Assembly (NCBI GenBank): GCA_019637815.1 | Contig: JAHBUZ010000015.1 | Location: forward strand, 26,838 to 90,837 | Origin: Chloroflexota bacterium | GTDB taxonomy: Bacteria; Chloroflexota; Limnocylindria; Limnocylindrales; CSP1-4 | Direction: 5' to 3' | DNA length: 64,000 nt | Shown: positions 8,792-16,176 of the stretch, piece by piece | How the letters are laid out: every line of letters starts with the position of its first letter | How positions within the stretch are numbered: the stretch's first letter is position 1 | Translations under genes and position numbers: made by a program | The notes under the pieces: model-generated | Databases searched by the model: none | What the model saw: only the letters and a program-made list of their open reading frames with translations | Told to the model about the DNA's origin: nothing

Positions 8792-8898
8792 GTCGGGCAT
8801 CTGGCCAGGAAGTCGCCTCGATGGCCCGGCAGGTGCGCAACCGGTCGGGCATCTGGCCAGGTATCGGTGGCAGGGACGTCGGGCCAGGTATCGGTGGC
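8792..8898. repeat. Two overlapping direct-repeat families
   Basis: GTCGGGCATCTGGCCAGG occurs at 8792-8809 and 8844-8861 (52-bp offset); GGCCAGGTATCGGTGGC occurs at 8855-8871 and 8882-8898 (27-bp offset). All copies are exact. The stretch is non-coding and lies about 100 bp downstream of the cupredoxin gene end. Confidence 0.65.
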
Positions 8899-8988
8899 CG
8901 AGACGATCGAGGAGCATCGCCATCAGGGGCCTGACCCTCGTCGCGGAGGCTCGACCGCTTCCCGTCCGTCCTCGGCGACCTCGGCGGG

Positions 8989-9612
8989 TCAGGGCGCGCC
9001 GCTCGGCCCGACCTCGGGCGCTGGGCGCAGCTCGACGCGTCCGATCATCCCCTGCTCGATATGCCCGGGGATGTGACACATCAGCTGGAGCTCCTGGTCC
9101 ACGGGCACCTCGTAGATCACCGTCTCGCTCTGGCCCTGGTCGAGCCACACGCGCACGCCGCCCACATCCGGTGCGACGCTCGCGGGCGGTCGGGTCGCGA
9201 ACGGCGCCGGGGGCGTCGCCGCGGCATTCGCGGCCGACCAGGCGGCCTGGACGGCAGCATCGCCGAGCACCATCTCGTGTGGCTCCAGGCCCGCGTCGAT
9301 GACCGTGATGGCCACCGTCTCACCCGCCACGAGCACGAACGGCGTGGGGTCGAACAGGAAGTCCCGCATCAGGATCACGACCGGCCGCGGGGATGCCGGG
9401 GTGCCCGGACGGTCGATGCGGACGGAGGGCGGCGGCGCACCCGACCGCTGCGCGCCGATGAGCACCAGGGTGATGGCCACGACCATGAATCCGGCCACGA
9501 CGACGACCGGCGCGAGCGACGGTCGTCGTGGCTCGACGGCCCCGGACGGCCCGGCGCCCGTCTCCTGGTCGGTCGGGGTGGGCCGCGGGTCGCTGGACGG
9601 AGGCTCGGACAC
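8989..9612 (-). CDS. Membrane-anchored cupredoxin-domain protein
   Basis: 207 residues. After a Pro-rich cytosolic tail, one membrane anchor lies at about 34-53 (APVVVVAGFMVVAITLVLIG). The rest is a plastocyanin/azurin-like domain facing outward: MRDFLFDPTPFVLVAGETV, then PHEMVLGD (first copper His) and LMCHIPGHIEQGMIG with the Cys, His and Met ligands of a type 1 copper site. Likely an electron carrier or copper-binding accessory protein. GTG 9612 is chosen because TACCAT lies 7 nt upstream (leaderless). It follows a small membrane protein on the same strand. Confidence 0.8.
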   Translation of the reverse strand: MSEPPSSDPRPTPTDQETGAGPSGAVEPRRPSLAPVVVVAGFMVVAITLVLIGAQRSGAPPPSVRIDRPGTPASPRPVVILMRDFLFDPTPFVLVAGETVAITVIDAGLEPHEMVLGDAAVQAAWSAANAAATPPAPFATRPPASVAPDVGGVRVWLDQGQSETVIYEVPVDQELQLMCHIPGHIEQGMIGRVELRPAPEVGPSGAP

Positions 9613-9619
9613 ACCATGG

Positions 9620-9625
9620 ATGGTA
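9620..9625 (-). promoter_or_regulatory. -10 box of the cupredoxin gene, leaderless arrangement
   Basis: TACCAT on the minus strand, 7 nt before the GTG at 9612. It would allow separate transcription from the upstream small membrane-protein gene. Confidence 0.45.
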
Positions 9626-9663
9626 CCGACCCTGGGACTGCCGGGGTCACCGGCGCGTCCGCG

Positions 9664-9858
9664 TCAGGCGTTCCGACGGATCGAGTCCCACCGGAATGGC
9701 GCGAGCAGTGGCTCACCGTCCGCCGGGTGCGGGACGATGCCGCCGAGCACGACGACCCCGACGAGCAGGAGCAACGCGGTCACGATGAGGACCGCGAGCA
9801 TCGCTGGGAGGGGCAGCAGCAGGGCGCGCTGGAAGACGGGCGACGATCCGATGTCCAT
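9664..9858 (-). CDS. Small single-pass membrane protein, unknown
   Basis: 64 residues with one long hydrophobic segment at about 12-41 (ALLLPLPAMLAVLIVTALLL continuing). The tail ends in PFRWDSIRRNA. Start ATG 9858 has GGAG close upstream. It precedes the cupredoxin gene by about 50 bp on the same strand, so the pair may be co-transcribed and the small protein could be a partner in a membrane redox complex; this is inference. No family recognised. Confidence 0.5.
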   Translation of the reverse strand: MDIGSSPVFQRALLLPLPAMLAVLIVTALLLLVGVVVLGGIVPHPADGEPLLAPFRWDSIRRNA

Positions 9859-10124
9859 GGCTCTCCATCCGTGTGCCTTCCTGGGCGACGCTCCTCTGGC
9901 GTCGCGAGGCAGCGAACGGTAGCGACGGCCACTTACCAGCGGATCACCGGGCGATCGTGGATGGATCGTCCCCGAGCGACGTCACCAGACGCGGGCCATC
10001 GATGCCACGCACGATGGACGCCCACGCACGCGGCGCGCATGGCCGGTCGGCCCGAGGCACCGCGGGTCGCCATGGACGAGGAAGGTCGACCGCCGCGGGT
10101 GACCCGTCCCGCGGCGCCGACGTG

Positions 10125-10484
10125 CTAGCGCTTGCTCTGGAAGCAGTCGCTGCAATAGACCGGCCGCGCGCCGGTCGGCTGGAACGGGACCTGGGCCGTT
10201 CGCCCGCATTCGGCACAGACGGCCGAATGCATCTCGCGGGGACGCCGCTCGGCGTATCCGCCATATCCTCCCGATGACCGCTCATACCCCCCGGATGAGC
10301 CATCTCCATCGCCCGCGAACCCCCCGCCCGCGTTGCGCTGGGTCTTGCGCGCTGCGCGACAGCTCGCACACCGCTTGGGTGGCTCGCTGAAACCACGCTG
10401 TGCATAGAACTCCTGCTCACCCGCGGTGAAGACGAACTCCATGCCGCAGTCGACGCAGGTGATCCCCCGATCGGTATAGGCCAA
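10125..10484 (-). CDS. Double zinc-ribbon protein (CxxC-x17-CxxC family)
   Basis: 119 residues. N-terminal ribbon: CVDCGMEFVFTAGEQEFYAQ, then CASC about 20 residues on. A Gly/Ser/Tyr-rich linker (GGYERSSGGYGGY) follows. The C-terminal ribbon CAEC-x17-CSDC with VPFQPTGARPVY is the CxxC-x17-CxxC domain found widely in Chloroflexota and other bacteria. Probable nucleic-acid-binding protein. The TTG start at 10484 is set by a GGAGG site 8 nt upstream. A good promoter lies about 140 nt upstream, so the mRNA has a long leader, as seen in some stress-regulated RNA-binding protein genes. Confidence 0.8.
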   Translation of the reverse strand: MAYTDRGITCVDCGMEFVFTAGEQEFYAQRGFSEPPKRCASCRAARKTQRNAGGGFAGDGDGSSGGYERSSGGYGGYAERRPREMHSAVCAECGRTAQVPFQPTGARPVYCSDCFQSKR

Positions 10485-10630
10485 TGAACGAACCTCCGCC
10501 GGACCTGGATGTCACGCACGGACGGGAACGATCGTCGGAGCTCGATGTGCACGGCACGGCCGGCCGGGTCATGACCGGACCGGGAACGCGCACCCTCCTC
10601 CCTTCGATGGTGCCGTCCGAGGATCGCGAG

Positions 10631-10659
10631 ACTATAGCGACGGTCGTGGCGCTTGTGAA
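10631..10659 (-). promoter_or_regulatory. Sigma70-type promoter for the zinc-ribbon gene
   Basis: Minus strand: TTCACA (10659-10654), 17-nt spacer, TATAGT (10636-10631), one mismatch each to the consensus hexamers. AGCGCC occurs on both sides of the -35, offset by 12 bp, and could be an operator. Expected leader about 140 nt. Confidence 0.6.
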
Positions 10660-10738
10660 GGCGCTACCTGCGATCGCGGCGCGCGCGGTCCACACCGCGC
10701 AGGTCCGACGTCGCTCTCAGACCGATCACAGACGGCTC

Positions 10739-11293
10739 TCAGGGAGCGTCCCTCGCACCCCGATCGGCACCCTGGTCCCCCACCGACGCCTCGACCGTCT
10801 CCCGCAGGTTGCGCAGGTCGGATCGGAACACGATGGTCAGCGGCACCACGAGCAGCGGGTCGGCGATGCGTGCCAGGATCCGCGCCGCCAGGCGTGCCGG
10901 ACGACCCACGACCCGCACCCGGAACAGCCGCGGCAGGACCGGCACGGCATGCACCGTCACGTGCAGGTCCTCGCGCCAGCGCACGTGCGTGGCACGACCG
11001 TCGTCCATCGGCCAGAGCCGGAACTCACCCGTCCCTGCCACGGGCCCCAGATGGCGGATGGCGTACCGCGAGCCGGCATCGAGCGCCACGACCTCGATCG
11101 GATCGGGCTGGGACAGGCCGAACACGCGCACGACCGCCGTCGCCCGACCGCCGACCCGGAGCGGCCCGGGTGTCTCGATGCGCAGGTCGCGCAGGTCGCG
11201 CATCCACGACGGCTGACGAGGCAGGTCGATGAGCACGCTCCACACCACGTCGGGCGGCGCGTCGATCCGGATATGGCGATCGATGCAGGGCAT
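10739..11293 (-). CDS. SRPBCC/START-like ligand-binding domain protein
   Basis: 184 residues. The N-terminus IDRHIRIDAPPDVVWSVLIDLPRQPSWM is the first strand-helix of the polyketide-cyclase/START-like fold; GSRYAIRHLGPVAGTGEFRLWP and THVRWREDL are later strands of the hydrophobic-pocket barrel, and a long C-terminal helix completes it. Probably binds a hydrophobic ligand; reaction unknown. ATG 11293 has a GACCAT box 7 nt upstream, a weaker version of the leaderless pattern. Divergent from rpiB. Confidence 0.7.
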   Translation of the reverse strand: MPCIDRHIRIDAPPDVVWSVLIDLPRQPSWMRDLRDLRIETPGPLRVGGRATAVVRVFGLSQPDPIEVVALDAGSRYAIRHLGPVAGTGEFRLWPMDDGRATHVRWREDLHVTVHAVPVLPRLFRVRVVGRPARLAARILARIADPLLVVPLTIVFRSDLRNLRETVEASVGDQGADRGARDAP

Positions 11294-11375
11294 GCATCGG
11301 ATGGTCGCGCACCCGTCGGGAGCGTGCTTGCGTCGCCCCGACCCCACGGATGCAGGACATCAGCGCCGCCTTGGG

Positions 11376-11381
11376 TATCCT
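11376..11381 (+). promoter_or_regulatory. -10 box of rpiB, leaderless arrangement
   Basis: TATCCT 8 nt before the ATG at 11390; no ribosome-binding site lies between. Confidence 0.55.
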
Positions 11382-11389
11382 CCGCAGCG

Positions 11390-11869
11390 ATGCGCATCGT
11401 CGTCGCGGCCGACCACGCCGGCTTCCCCCTCAAGGCACCCATCCTCGACCTGCTCGCGGCCGCCGGCCATGAGGCGGTCGATCTGGGGACCCACGACACC
11501 ACGCCCGTGGACTACCCGGACGTCATCGCACCCGCGGCGCGTGCCGTAGCGGCCGGTCACGCGGACCTCGGCATCGTGCTCGGTGGCAGCGGGACCGGCG
11601 AGCAGATCACGGCCAACAAGATCCGGGGCATCCGCTGCGTCGAGGCGGCCGACCCGGTCACGGCACGGCTCGGTCGTGAGCACAACGACGCGAACATGCT
11701 CGCGATGGGTGCGCGCATCCTGGGCACGGAGGTCGCGCTCGCCTGTGTGCGCGCCTTCATCGAGGGCGAGTTCCAGGGTGGTCGTCACGTGCGGCGCATC
11801 GAGAAGCTGATGGCGCTCGAGTCGACACCGGACGGCGACGACAGCGCCTCCGACACTCCGAGCACATGA
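11390..11869 (+). CDS. rpiB: Ribose 5-phosphate isomerase B
   Basis: 159 residues; interconverts ribose 5-phosphate and ribulose 5-phosphate in the pentose phosphate pathway. MRIVVAADHAGFPLK at the N-terminus, the phosphate loop GGSGTGEQITANKIRGIRC, and REHNDANMLAMGAR are RpiB signatures. The loop is of the Mycobacterium type: the E. coli catalytic Cys is absent and Glu of GEQ takes its place as the base. Overlaps the following hydrolase gene by 4 nt (ATGA), an unusual pairing because the partner is exported. Confidence 0.9.
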   Translation: MRIVVAADHAGFPLKAPILDLLAAAGHEAVDLGTHDTTPVDYPDVIAPAARAVAAGHADLGIVLGGSGTGEQITANKIRGIRCVEAADPVTARLGREHNDANMLAMGARILGTEVALACVRAFIEGEFQGGRHVRRIEKLMALESTPDGDDSASDTPST

Positions 11870-13092
11870 TCGACAGGGGACGCCGGCTCCACGCCATCGT
11901 GGTCGCCCTGCTGGCCATCGCGATCGCGGTCCCGGGCACCCTGGCCGCGACGCCCGAGCCGGGTAGCCCCACCGTCTCGGCGCAGGCGGACCTGCCGGCG
12001 TGGCACCACGTCGGCCTCGCATCGCTCGGCGGCGCGATCGAGGGCGTCATCGATCGGGAGCCCGACGGACCCGACCCATCCGCCACCATCCGACCGCAGC
12101 CCACCAGCACCCCCAGACCGACGCCGTCGCGCACGCCGAAGCCGGAGGCGACCCGGACGGCGAAGCCATCGGCGACGCGCACCCCGAAGCCATCGGCCAC
12201 GCGGACACCGAAGCCGTCCAGGACCCCCAGGCCGACCCGGACGGCGAAGCCCCGGGCCACGCGTGACCCGGGCACCATCCGCACCCGGTCGGGCGTCGCC
12301 TACATGGACCGCCAGGCGTGTGGCGAGCACGCCAAGGGCTGCATCAACCGCGCCAACATCCTCTACCCATCGAAGCGGGGCCCCTGGCCGGTCATCGTGA
12401 CCATCCATGGTCGCCCTCGGACCCAGCGGGACATGGCGGAGGTAGCGATGGCGCTCGCTCGCAAGGGCGCCGTCGTCTACAACGTCGACTATCGGGGTGT
12501 GCGGCCTGCCTACACCAAGGGATTCCCGGGGGCGATCGAGGATGTCGCCTGCGCGATCCGCTATGCCCGGGCGACCGCGACGCGCTACGGCGGCGACCCG
12601 GACCACGTGGTCCTCGTGGGTCACTCCATGGGCGGCTACGTGGGCATGATGGTCGCGCTGGCCGGTGACACGTTCGGTGGCAACCGGGCCGCGTGCCATG
12701 CGAACCTCCCCATGAAGGCGTCCCTGCCGGATGGATTCGTGCACGTCGCGGGCGTGTCGACCATCCACAAGAGCTACCGCATCGACCAGGTGTTCGTCGG
12801 GGGCACATACGCCGAGATCCCGAAGGTCTGGCGACGCGCCACCATCTACACCCACATGGGCGGCAATCCCGGCCTGGAGGTGGGCATCATCTTCGAGCGT
12901 CGGGACCCCTTCCTTGGCGTGGGGCACGCCACGAACCTCCATCGCGCCCTGCGTCGCCATGGCTACCGGGCGAGGCTGGAGCTGCTCGATGCGGGCACCA
13001 CCCACTTCGACATCCTGGACACGGACCTGGCCATCGGCAGACGGGTGGTCGACCTCGTCTGGCGCATCGTGCGTCGGACCACGCCCGACTGA
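11866..13092 (+). CDS. Exported alpha/beta hydrolase with Thr/Pro/Lys-rich linker
   Basis: 408 residues. Signal peptide at 1-29 (IVVALLAIAIAVPGTLAA), a basic low-complexity linker at about 75-135 built of TRTPKPSA-type repeats, then a BD-FAE/esterase-like catalytic domain: WPVIVTIHGRPR (oxyanion strand), GHSMGG nucleophile elbow, and THFDILD near the C-terminal His. Likely a secreted or cell-wall-associated carboxylesterase; the linker resembles wall-spanning stalks. Translationally coupled to rpiB. Confidence 0.7.
   Translation: MIDRGRRLHAIVVALLAIAIAVPGTLAATPEPGSPTVSAQADLPAWHHVGLASLGGAIEGVIDREPDGPDPSATIRPQPTSTPRPTPSRTPKPEATRTAKPSATRTPKPSATRTPKPSRTPRPTRTAKPRATRDPGTIRTRSGVAYMDRQACGEHAKGCINRANILYPSKRGPWPVIVTIHGRPRTQRDMAEVAMALARKGAVVYNVDYRGVRPAYTKGFPGAIEDVACAIRYARATATRYGGDPDHVVLVGHSMGGYVGMMVALAGDTFGGNRAACHANLPMKASLPDGFVHVAGVSTIHKSYRIDQVFVGGTYAEIPKVWRRATIYTHMGGNPGLEVGIIFERRDPFLGVGHATNLHRALRRHGYRARLELLDAGTTHFDILDTDLAIGRRVVDLVWRIVRRTTPD
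12136..12262 (+). repeat. In-frame tandem repeat coding the hydrolase linker
   Basis: Units of 24-27 bp based on ACGCGSACCCCGAAGCCATC recur about four times, producing ATRTPKPSATRTPKPS. Conserved at DNA level, suggesting recent expansion. Confidence 0.6.
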
Positions 13093-13212
13093 CGACCGCG
13101 ACGTCCGGGTCGTGCGCCGGCGCCCGGCTCGGGCCCCATCCAGCCCTGGTTCGTGAAGGACCCTGAACCGATCCACCACCCTCCCTTGGGTGTCCTGGCG
13201 CGAGCGCCGGGG

Positions 13213-13230
13213 TAGGGTCGAGGGAGGAGG
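13213..13230 (+). promoter_or_regulatory. -10 box and strong ribosome-binding site of the beta-helix gene
   Basis: TAGGGT at 13213-13218 followed by GGGAGGAGG at 13222-13230, 5 nt before ATG 13236. Here transcription starts upstream of a short leader carrying a Shine-Dalgarno site, in contrast with the leaderless genes. Confidence 0.5.
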
Positions 13231-13235
13231 TCCTC

Positions 13236-14585
13236 ATGCGCATCGCACGCTCGTCCCTGGCTGTCGCGCCCCTCACCATCGCCACGGTCCTCGCCGCGTC
13301 CGCGTCGCTCGTGTCGACCGTGCCCGCGGCCGCGGCCGGTGCCACGTTCACCGTCCGCTCCACGGGTGACAAACCCGACCGGAAACCCGGGGATGGCAAG
13401 TGCGAGACCCAGGGCCAGACCACCGCGGCGCGTCGCTGCACGCTGCGTGCCGCCATCCAGGAGGCCAACGCCAGCCCGGACCAGGACCGGATCCGGTTCA
13501 ACATCACGACGGGCAGCAACGCGTGGAAGACCATCCGACCCAGGTCGGCGCTGCCCACCATCACGGCGCCGCTCGTCATCGACGGCACCACGCAGTCCGG
13601 TGCCACCGCGAACGCGAGCGCCTCGGGGACCGACGCGCGGATGCGCATCATCCTCCTGGGCACGGACGCAGGGAGTGTCGCCGGCCTCCAGGCGACGGCG
13701 CCGGTAACCATCCGGGGCATCGTCGTCAGCCGCTTCGCGCGGGGCATCCAGCTGTCCGCGGGCTCGGATGGCAGCCGCGTGCTGGGGACGTGGGTGGGCG
13801 TGGACCGCACCGGCGCGCTGGACCGCGGCAACACCGGCTCGGGCATCCTCGTCAATGCCAGGGATGTGCGCATCGGCTCCGTCGCGCGGGCCGATCGCAA
13901 CCTCATCGCCGGCAACGACAGCGCGGGTATCAGCCTCGGGATCGCGGCGCGTGACGCGGTCGTGCAGGGCAACCTCATCGGCACCACGCGGGACGGGCGG
14001 AGCGCGCTCCCCAATCGCGGCGACGGCGTGTTCGTGACCGGCTCCCGAGGGCATCTCATCGGCGGCCAGTCCACCGGCCAGGGCAACGTCATCGCCCACA
14101 ACGGCGGGGCGGGTGTGAGCCTGCTGCGCATCAGCAGCCCCAGCCTGGACCTCACGCCTCGGTCCGTGCGCATCCTGGGCAACTCCATCACAGGCAACGC
14201 CGGCATCGGCATCGACCTGGGCGCGGACGGCACCACGCCCAATGACCGGGCACCGGACGCGGATGGCGGGCCGAACCGTCTCCAGAACAAGCCCCGCGTC
14301 GTCTCGGCGGTCGTCGGCAACGCCCGCACCACCATCGAGGGACTGCTCACGTCACGTCGCTCGAAGGCGTATCGCATCGAGCTGTTCCAGAACAGCGCGG
14401 GGGACCCGGAGGGACGGACCTATCTCGGCGCCATCGAGGTCACGACCGGTCAGGACGGCAAGGTCAGCTGGCGATACCGGATCGGGGCGCGGCTCGCGCT
14501 GGGCACCGTCATCACCGCGACCGCGACGGACCTGGTCCGCGCCGAGACCTCCGAGATCAGCGGCGGACGACGCGTCACCGACTGA
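13236..14585 (+). CDS. Secreted right-handed beta-helix protein with CSLREA-like domain
   Basis: 449 residues. Signal peptide at about 1-34 ending VPAAAAGA. Residues 36-85 match a CSLREA-type N-terminal domain (CTLRAAIQEANASPDQDRI). The body is a parallel beta-helix with repeated GSxxNxIxGN-like rungs, e.g. RNLIAGNDSAGISLG, VVQGNLIGTTRDG, NVIAHNGGAGVSL and LGNSITGNAGIGIDLG. A final beta-sandwich (TTIEGLLTSRRSKAYRIELF) closes the protein. Such proteins are cell-surface or secreted adhesins or polysaccharide-related proteins; no catalytic residues were identified. Strong ribosome-binding site at 13222-13230. Confidence 0.8.
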   Translation: MRIARSSLAVAPLTIATVLAASASLVSTVPAAAAGATFTVRSTGDKPDRKPGDGKCETQGQTTAARRCTLRAAIQEANASPDQDRIRFNITTGSNAWKTIRPRSALPTITAPLVIDGTTQSGATANASASGTDARMRIILLGTDAGSVAGLQATAPVTIRGIVVSRFARGIQLSAGSDGSRVLGTWVGVDRTGALDRGNTGSGILVNARDVRIGSVARADRNLIAGNDSAGISLGIAARDAVVQGNLIGTTRDGRSALPNRGDGVFVTGSRGHLIGGQSTGQGNVIAHNGGAGVSLLRISSPSLDLTPRSVRILGNSITGNAGIGIDLGADGTTPNDRAPDADGGPNRLQNKPRVVSAVVGNARTTIEGLLTSRRSKAYRIELFQNSAGDPEGRTYLGAIEVTTGQDGKVSWRYRIGARLALGTVITATATDLVRAETSEISGGRRVTD

Positions 14586-14663
14586 TCGCGATCGCCGGAT
14601 GGCGTACCGTGGGTGGGACGTGGCTTGGCGATCCGGTCGGGCCCACCCTCGGGGAGACACGCG

Positions 14664-14972
14664 GTGAGCGAGGTGGCGGACGACGAGACGCTCGGGGCAC
14701 TCGGCCGGGTCGAGGCCTACGACCGTGGCGTCGACGGACCGGACCGCTACACCATCGTGTTCCCGGACCTCGCACGACGGTCAGCCAGCCCGGCCTGCGA
14801 GCTCATCGAGGTGCTGGCCGTCGGTCGACCGGGCGGGGAGTCGTCAGCGGACGCGACCTGGACCGTGGCAGCCCACGGCGAACGACCTGGCGAGCGGATC
14901 CGCTTCGACCACCTGCCAGAGAGCGTCCAGCAACAGGTCAGGGACGCCCTCGACCGGCAGACGCCGTCCTGA
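14664..14972 (+). CDS. Hypothetical protein
   Basis: 102 residues, acidic, no membrane segment. Starts at GTG 14664 with GGGGAG about 8 nt upstream. Contains RYTIVFPDLARRSASPACELIEVLAVG and a C-terminal helix FDHLPESVQQQVRDALDRQ. No family recognised. It ends 10 bp before the 3' end of the convergent tRNA gene. Confidence 0.45.
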   Translation: MSEVADDETLGALGRVEAYDRGVDGPDRYTIVFPDLARRSASPACELIEVLAVGRPGGESSADATWTVAAHGERPGERIRFDHLPESVQQQVRDALDRQTPS

Positions 14973-14981
14973 AGGAAGGGT

Positions 14982-15057
14982 TGGAGCGGGAGACGGGGTT
15001 CGAACCCGCGACATCCAGCTTGGAAGGCTGGCGCTCCACCAACTGAGCTACTCCCGC
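14982..15057 (-). tRNA. tRNA-Gly (anticodon TCC)
   Basis: A full cloverleaf on the minus strand: acceptor GCGGGAG/CTCCCGC, D arm GCTC...GAGC, anticodon stem CCAGC/GCTGG with loop CTTCCAA (anticodon TCC at 15024-15022), T arm GCGGG/CCCGT with TTCGAAC, discriminator T and encoded CCA. The U73 discriminator is as expected for bacterial tRNA-Gly. Its first 10 nt are also the last codons and stop codon of the upstream HNH-like gene. Confidence 0.95.
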
Positions 15058-15680
15058 CCGAGACCCGCCTCGCGTCGGTCATACGTCCGAGCGCGATGGC
15101 AGTTCGCGCACACGATATCGCACTTCGCGACCTCTGCCATGATCGTCGTGGTCCCCGCCCGCCCGATCATCCGACTGACAGCCATCCGCTTGGTGTCAGG
15201 GTCCCGATGGTCGAAGTCCATGGCGCATGGCGGGAACCGGCCACCGCAGTCCGCGCATGGCCTGGACTTGATCCCGTCGAGGAGCTGCGCTTGGGAGCGC
15301 CAGTAGGGTCGCTTCCGGACGAGCTCGGCGGACGCATCGGGGACCCGCCGTGCAGATGGGTCATCGCGTCGCATCGTGCGGATCCGGTGGCAGTTGGCAC
15401 AGACCACGTCACATTTCCCGACCTCGAGCACCAGCCGAGCGCGTGAGGCAAGCATCACCCGACCTTCCGTCACGCGGAACGCCTTCGTGCCGACGTCGCG
15501 GTGATCGAAGTCCATCTGATGTGCCTCGAAAACGCCGCCACAGTCGGCGCATGGTGTCTCGCGGAGCCCTCGCAAGAAGTCCCGGGTCGCGTCCTGTCGC
15601 GCGCGGACCCGCGCGATCTCTCGCGCCCGGTGACGTCGGTAGTAGGCACGGTTCGTGGAGCGCTGATCCCGGCCCGTCAC
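15048..15680 (-). CDS. Internally duplicated HNH-like Cys/His protein
   Basis: 210 residues containing two copies of the same module: CADCGG, MDFDHRD, a TK turn, then EVxKCDxVCANCHRxRT (about residues 42-105 and 133-200). The paired CxxC motifs and central DHRD resemble the HNH/zinc-nuclease fold found in phage and bacterial HNH proteins; DNA cleavage is plausible but unproven. GTG 15680 is preferred: TATCGT lies 6 nt upstream. ATG 15698 would add six residues. The stop codon TAG is formed by nucleotides of the tRNA-Gly acceptor region. Confidence 0.65.
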   Translation of the reverse strand: MTGRDQRSTNRAYYRRHRAREIARVRARQDATRDFLRGLRETPCADCGGVFEAHQMDFDHRDVGTKAFRVTEGRVMLASRARLVLEVGKCDVVCANCHRIRTMRRDDPSARRVPDASAELVRKRPYWRSQAQLLDGIKSRPCADCGGRFPPCAMDFDHRDPDTKRMAVSRMIGRAGTTTIMAEVAKCDIVCANCHRARTYDRREAGLGRE

Positions 15681-15686
15681 TCGCGC

Positions 15687-15692
15687 ACGATA
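15687..15692 (-). promoter_or_regulatory. -10 box of the duplicated HNH-like gene, leaderless arrangement
   Basis: TATCGT on the minus strand, 6 nt before GTG 15680. It probably also drives the downstream tRNA-Gly. Confidence 0.45.
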
Positions 15693-15855
15693 GCACATGT
15701 GTTCTATTTGTCCCTCCCGTGCCTGGCGGGATCGACAGCGGTCGACGGATCCCGACGTGGTGACACGCGAGCTGGCACGGCCACGCGTGATGCTGGGCCG
15801 TGCCGGTCGTGGACGTCAGCCGTCGCGACCGGATGCACGGGAGGGACACGGCCCG

Positions 15856-16167
15856 GTGGACGATGACGACTACATCGAGGACCTGTTCATCGCCGCCCTC
15901 ATGGACGACGAGGAGGAAGAGGATGAGCGACCCTCCGTGCGTCGCAGAGCGGTCCCGTTCGTGCCGGCCCCAGCACCGCCGAGCCGGGACGGCGCCGTGT
16001 TGCGGGCGCTTCGCCTCCAGTATGGCGTGACGCTGGCGGACCTCGGTAGGGAGCTCGACCTGCCGGTACCGGCGCTCACGGCCATCGAGTCCAGCACCAC
16101 GCCGGTGCCCCAGGCGCAGACGTGGGCCCTCGTGGCCGCGATCGCGAGGGTCGCCGCGAGGCGCTAG
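15856..16167 (+). CDS. Small helix-turn-helix protein with acidic N-terminus
   Basis: 103 residues. The first 27 are strongly acidic (DDDDYIEDLF, MDDEEEEDE); residues about 48-95 form an Xre-like HTH: VLRALRLQYGVTLADLGREL, then LPVPALTAIESSTTPVP. GTG 15856 has GGAGGG about 10 nt upstream. The stop codon TAG is embedded in the -10 box of the next gene. Probably a DNA-binding regulator; targets unknown. Confidence 0.6.
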   Translation: MDDDDYIEDLFIAALMDDEEEEDERPSVRRRAVPFVPAPAPPSRDGAVLRALRLQYGVTLADLGRELDLPVPALTAIESSTTPVPQAQTWALVAAIARVAARR

Positions 16168-16170
16168 TGT
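16165..16170 (+). promoter_or_regulatory. -10 box of the pentapeptide-repeat gene, overlapping a stop codon
   Basis: TAGTGT 6 nt before GTG 16177. Its first three bases are the stop codon of the HTH gene. The 16-mer 16166-16181 (AGTGTCGACGCGTGTC) is identical to 803-818 at the start of the propeller gene. Confidence 0.5.
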
Positions 16171-16176
16171 CGACGC

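Larger units (their letters stand above)
8493..8988. other. Intergenic stretch with direct repeats, no gene seen
   Basis: About 500 bp between the divergent 5' side of the ferredoxin gene and the 3' end of the cupredoxin gene. No convincing ORF with a start signal was found. It contains two families of direct repeats (listed separately) and a candidate minus-strand promoter region (CATATC near 8530) for the ferredoxin gene. Confidence 0.5.

Noticed and set aside
8412..9302. Plus-strand ORF of 296 codons over the ferredoxin-cupredoxin gap
   Set aside because: Arg/Pro-rich shadow of minus-strand genes, crosses the repeats, no start signal, no family resemblance.
10484..11389. N-terminal extension of RpiB to 461 residues
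   Set aside because: The frame upstream of 11390 is antisense to the SRPBCC gene; RpiB signature starts exactly at MRIVVAADHAG with a -10 box just before.
15048..15680. Homing endonuclease or mobile intron at the tRNA-Gly
   Set aside because: The tRNA is uninterrupted, no second tRNA fragment, integrase or flanking direct repeat was seen.
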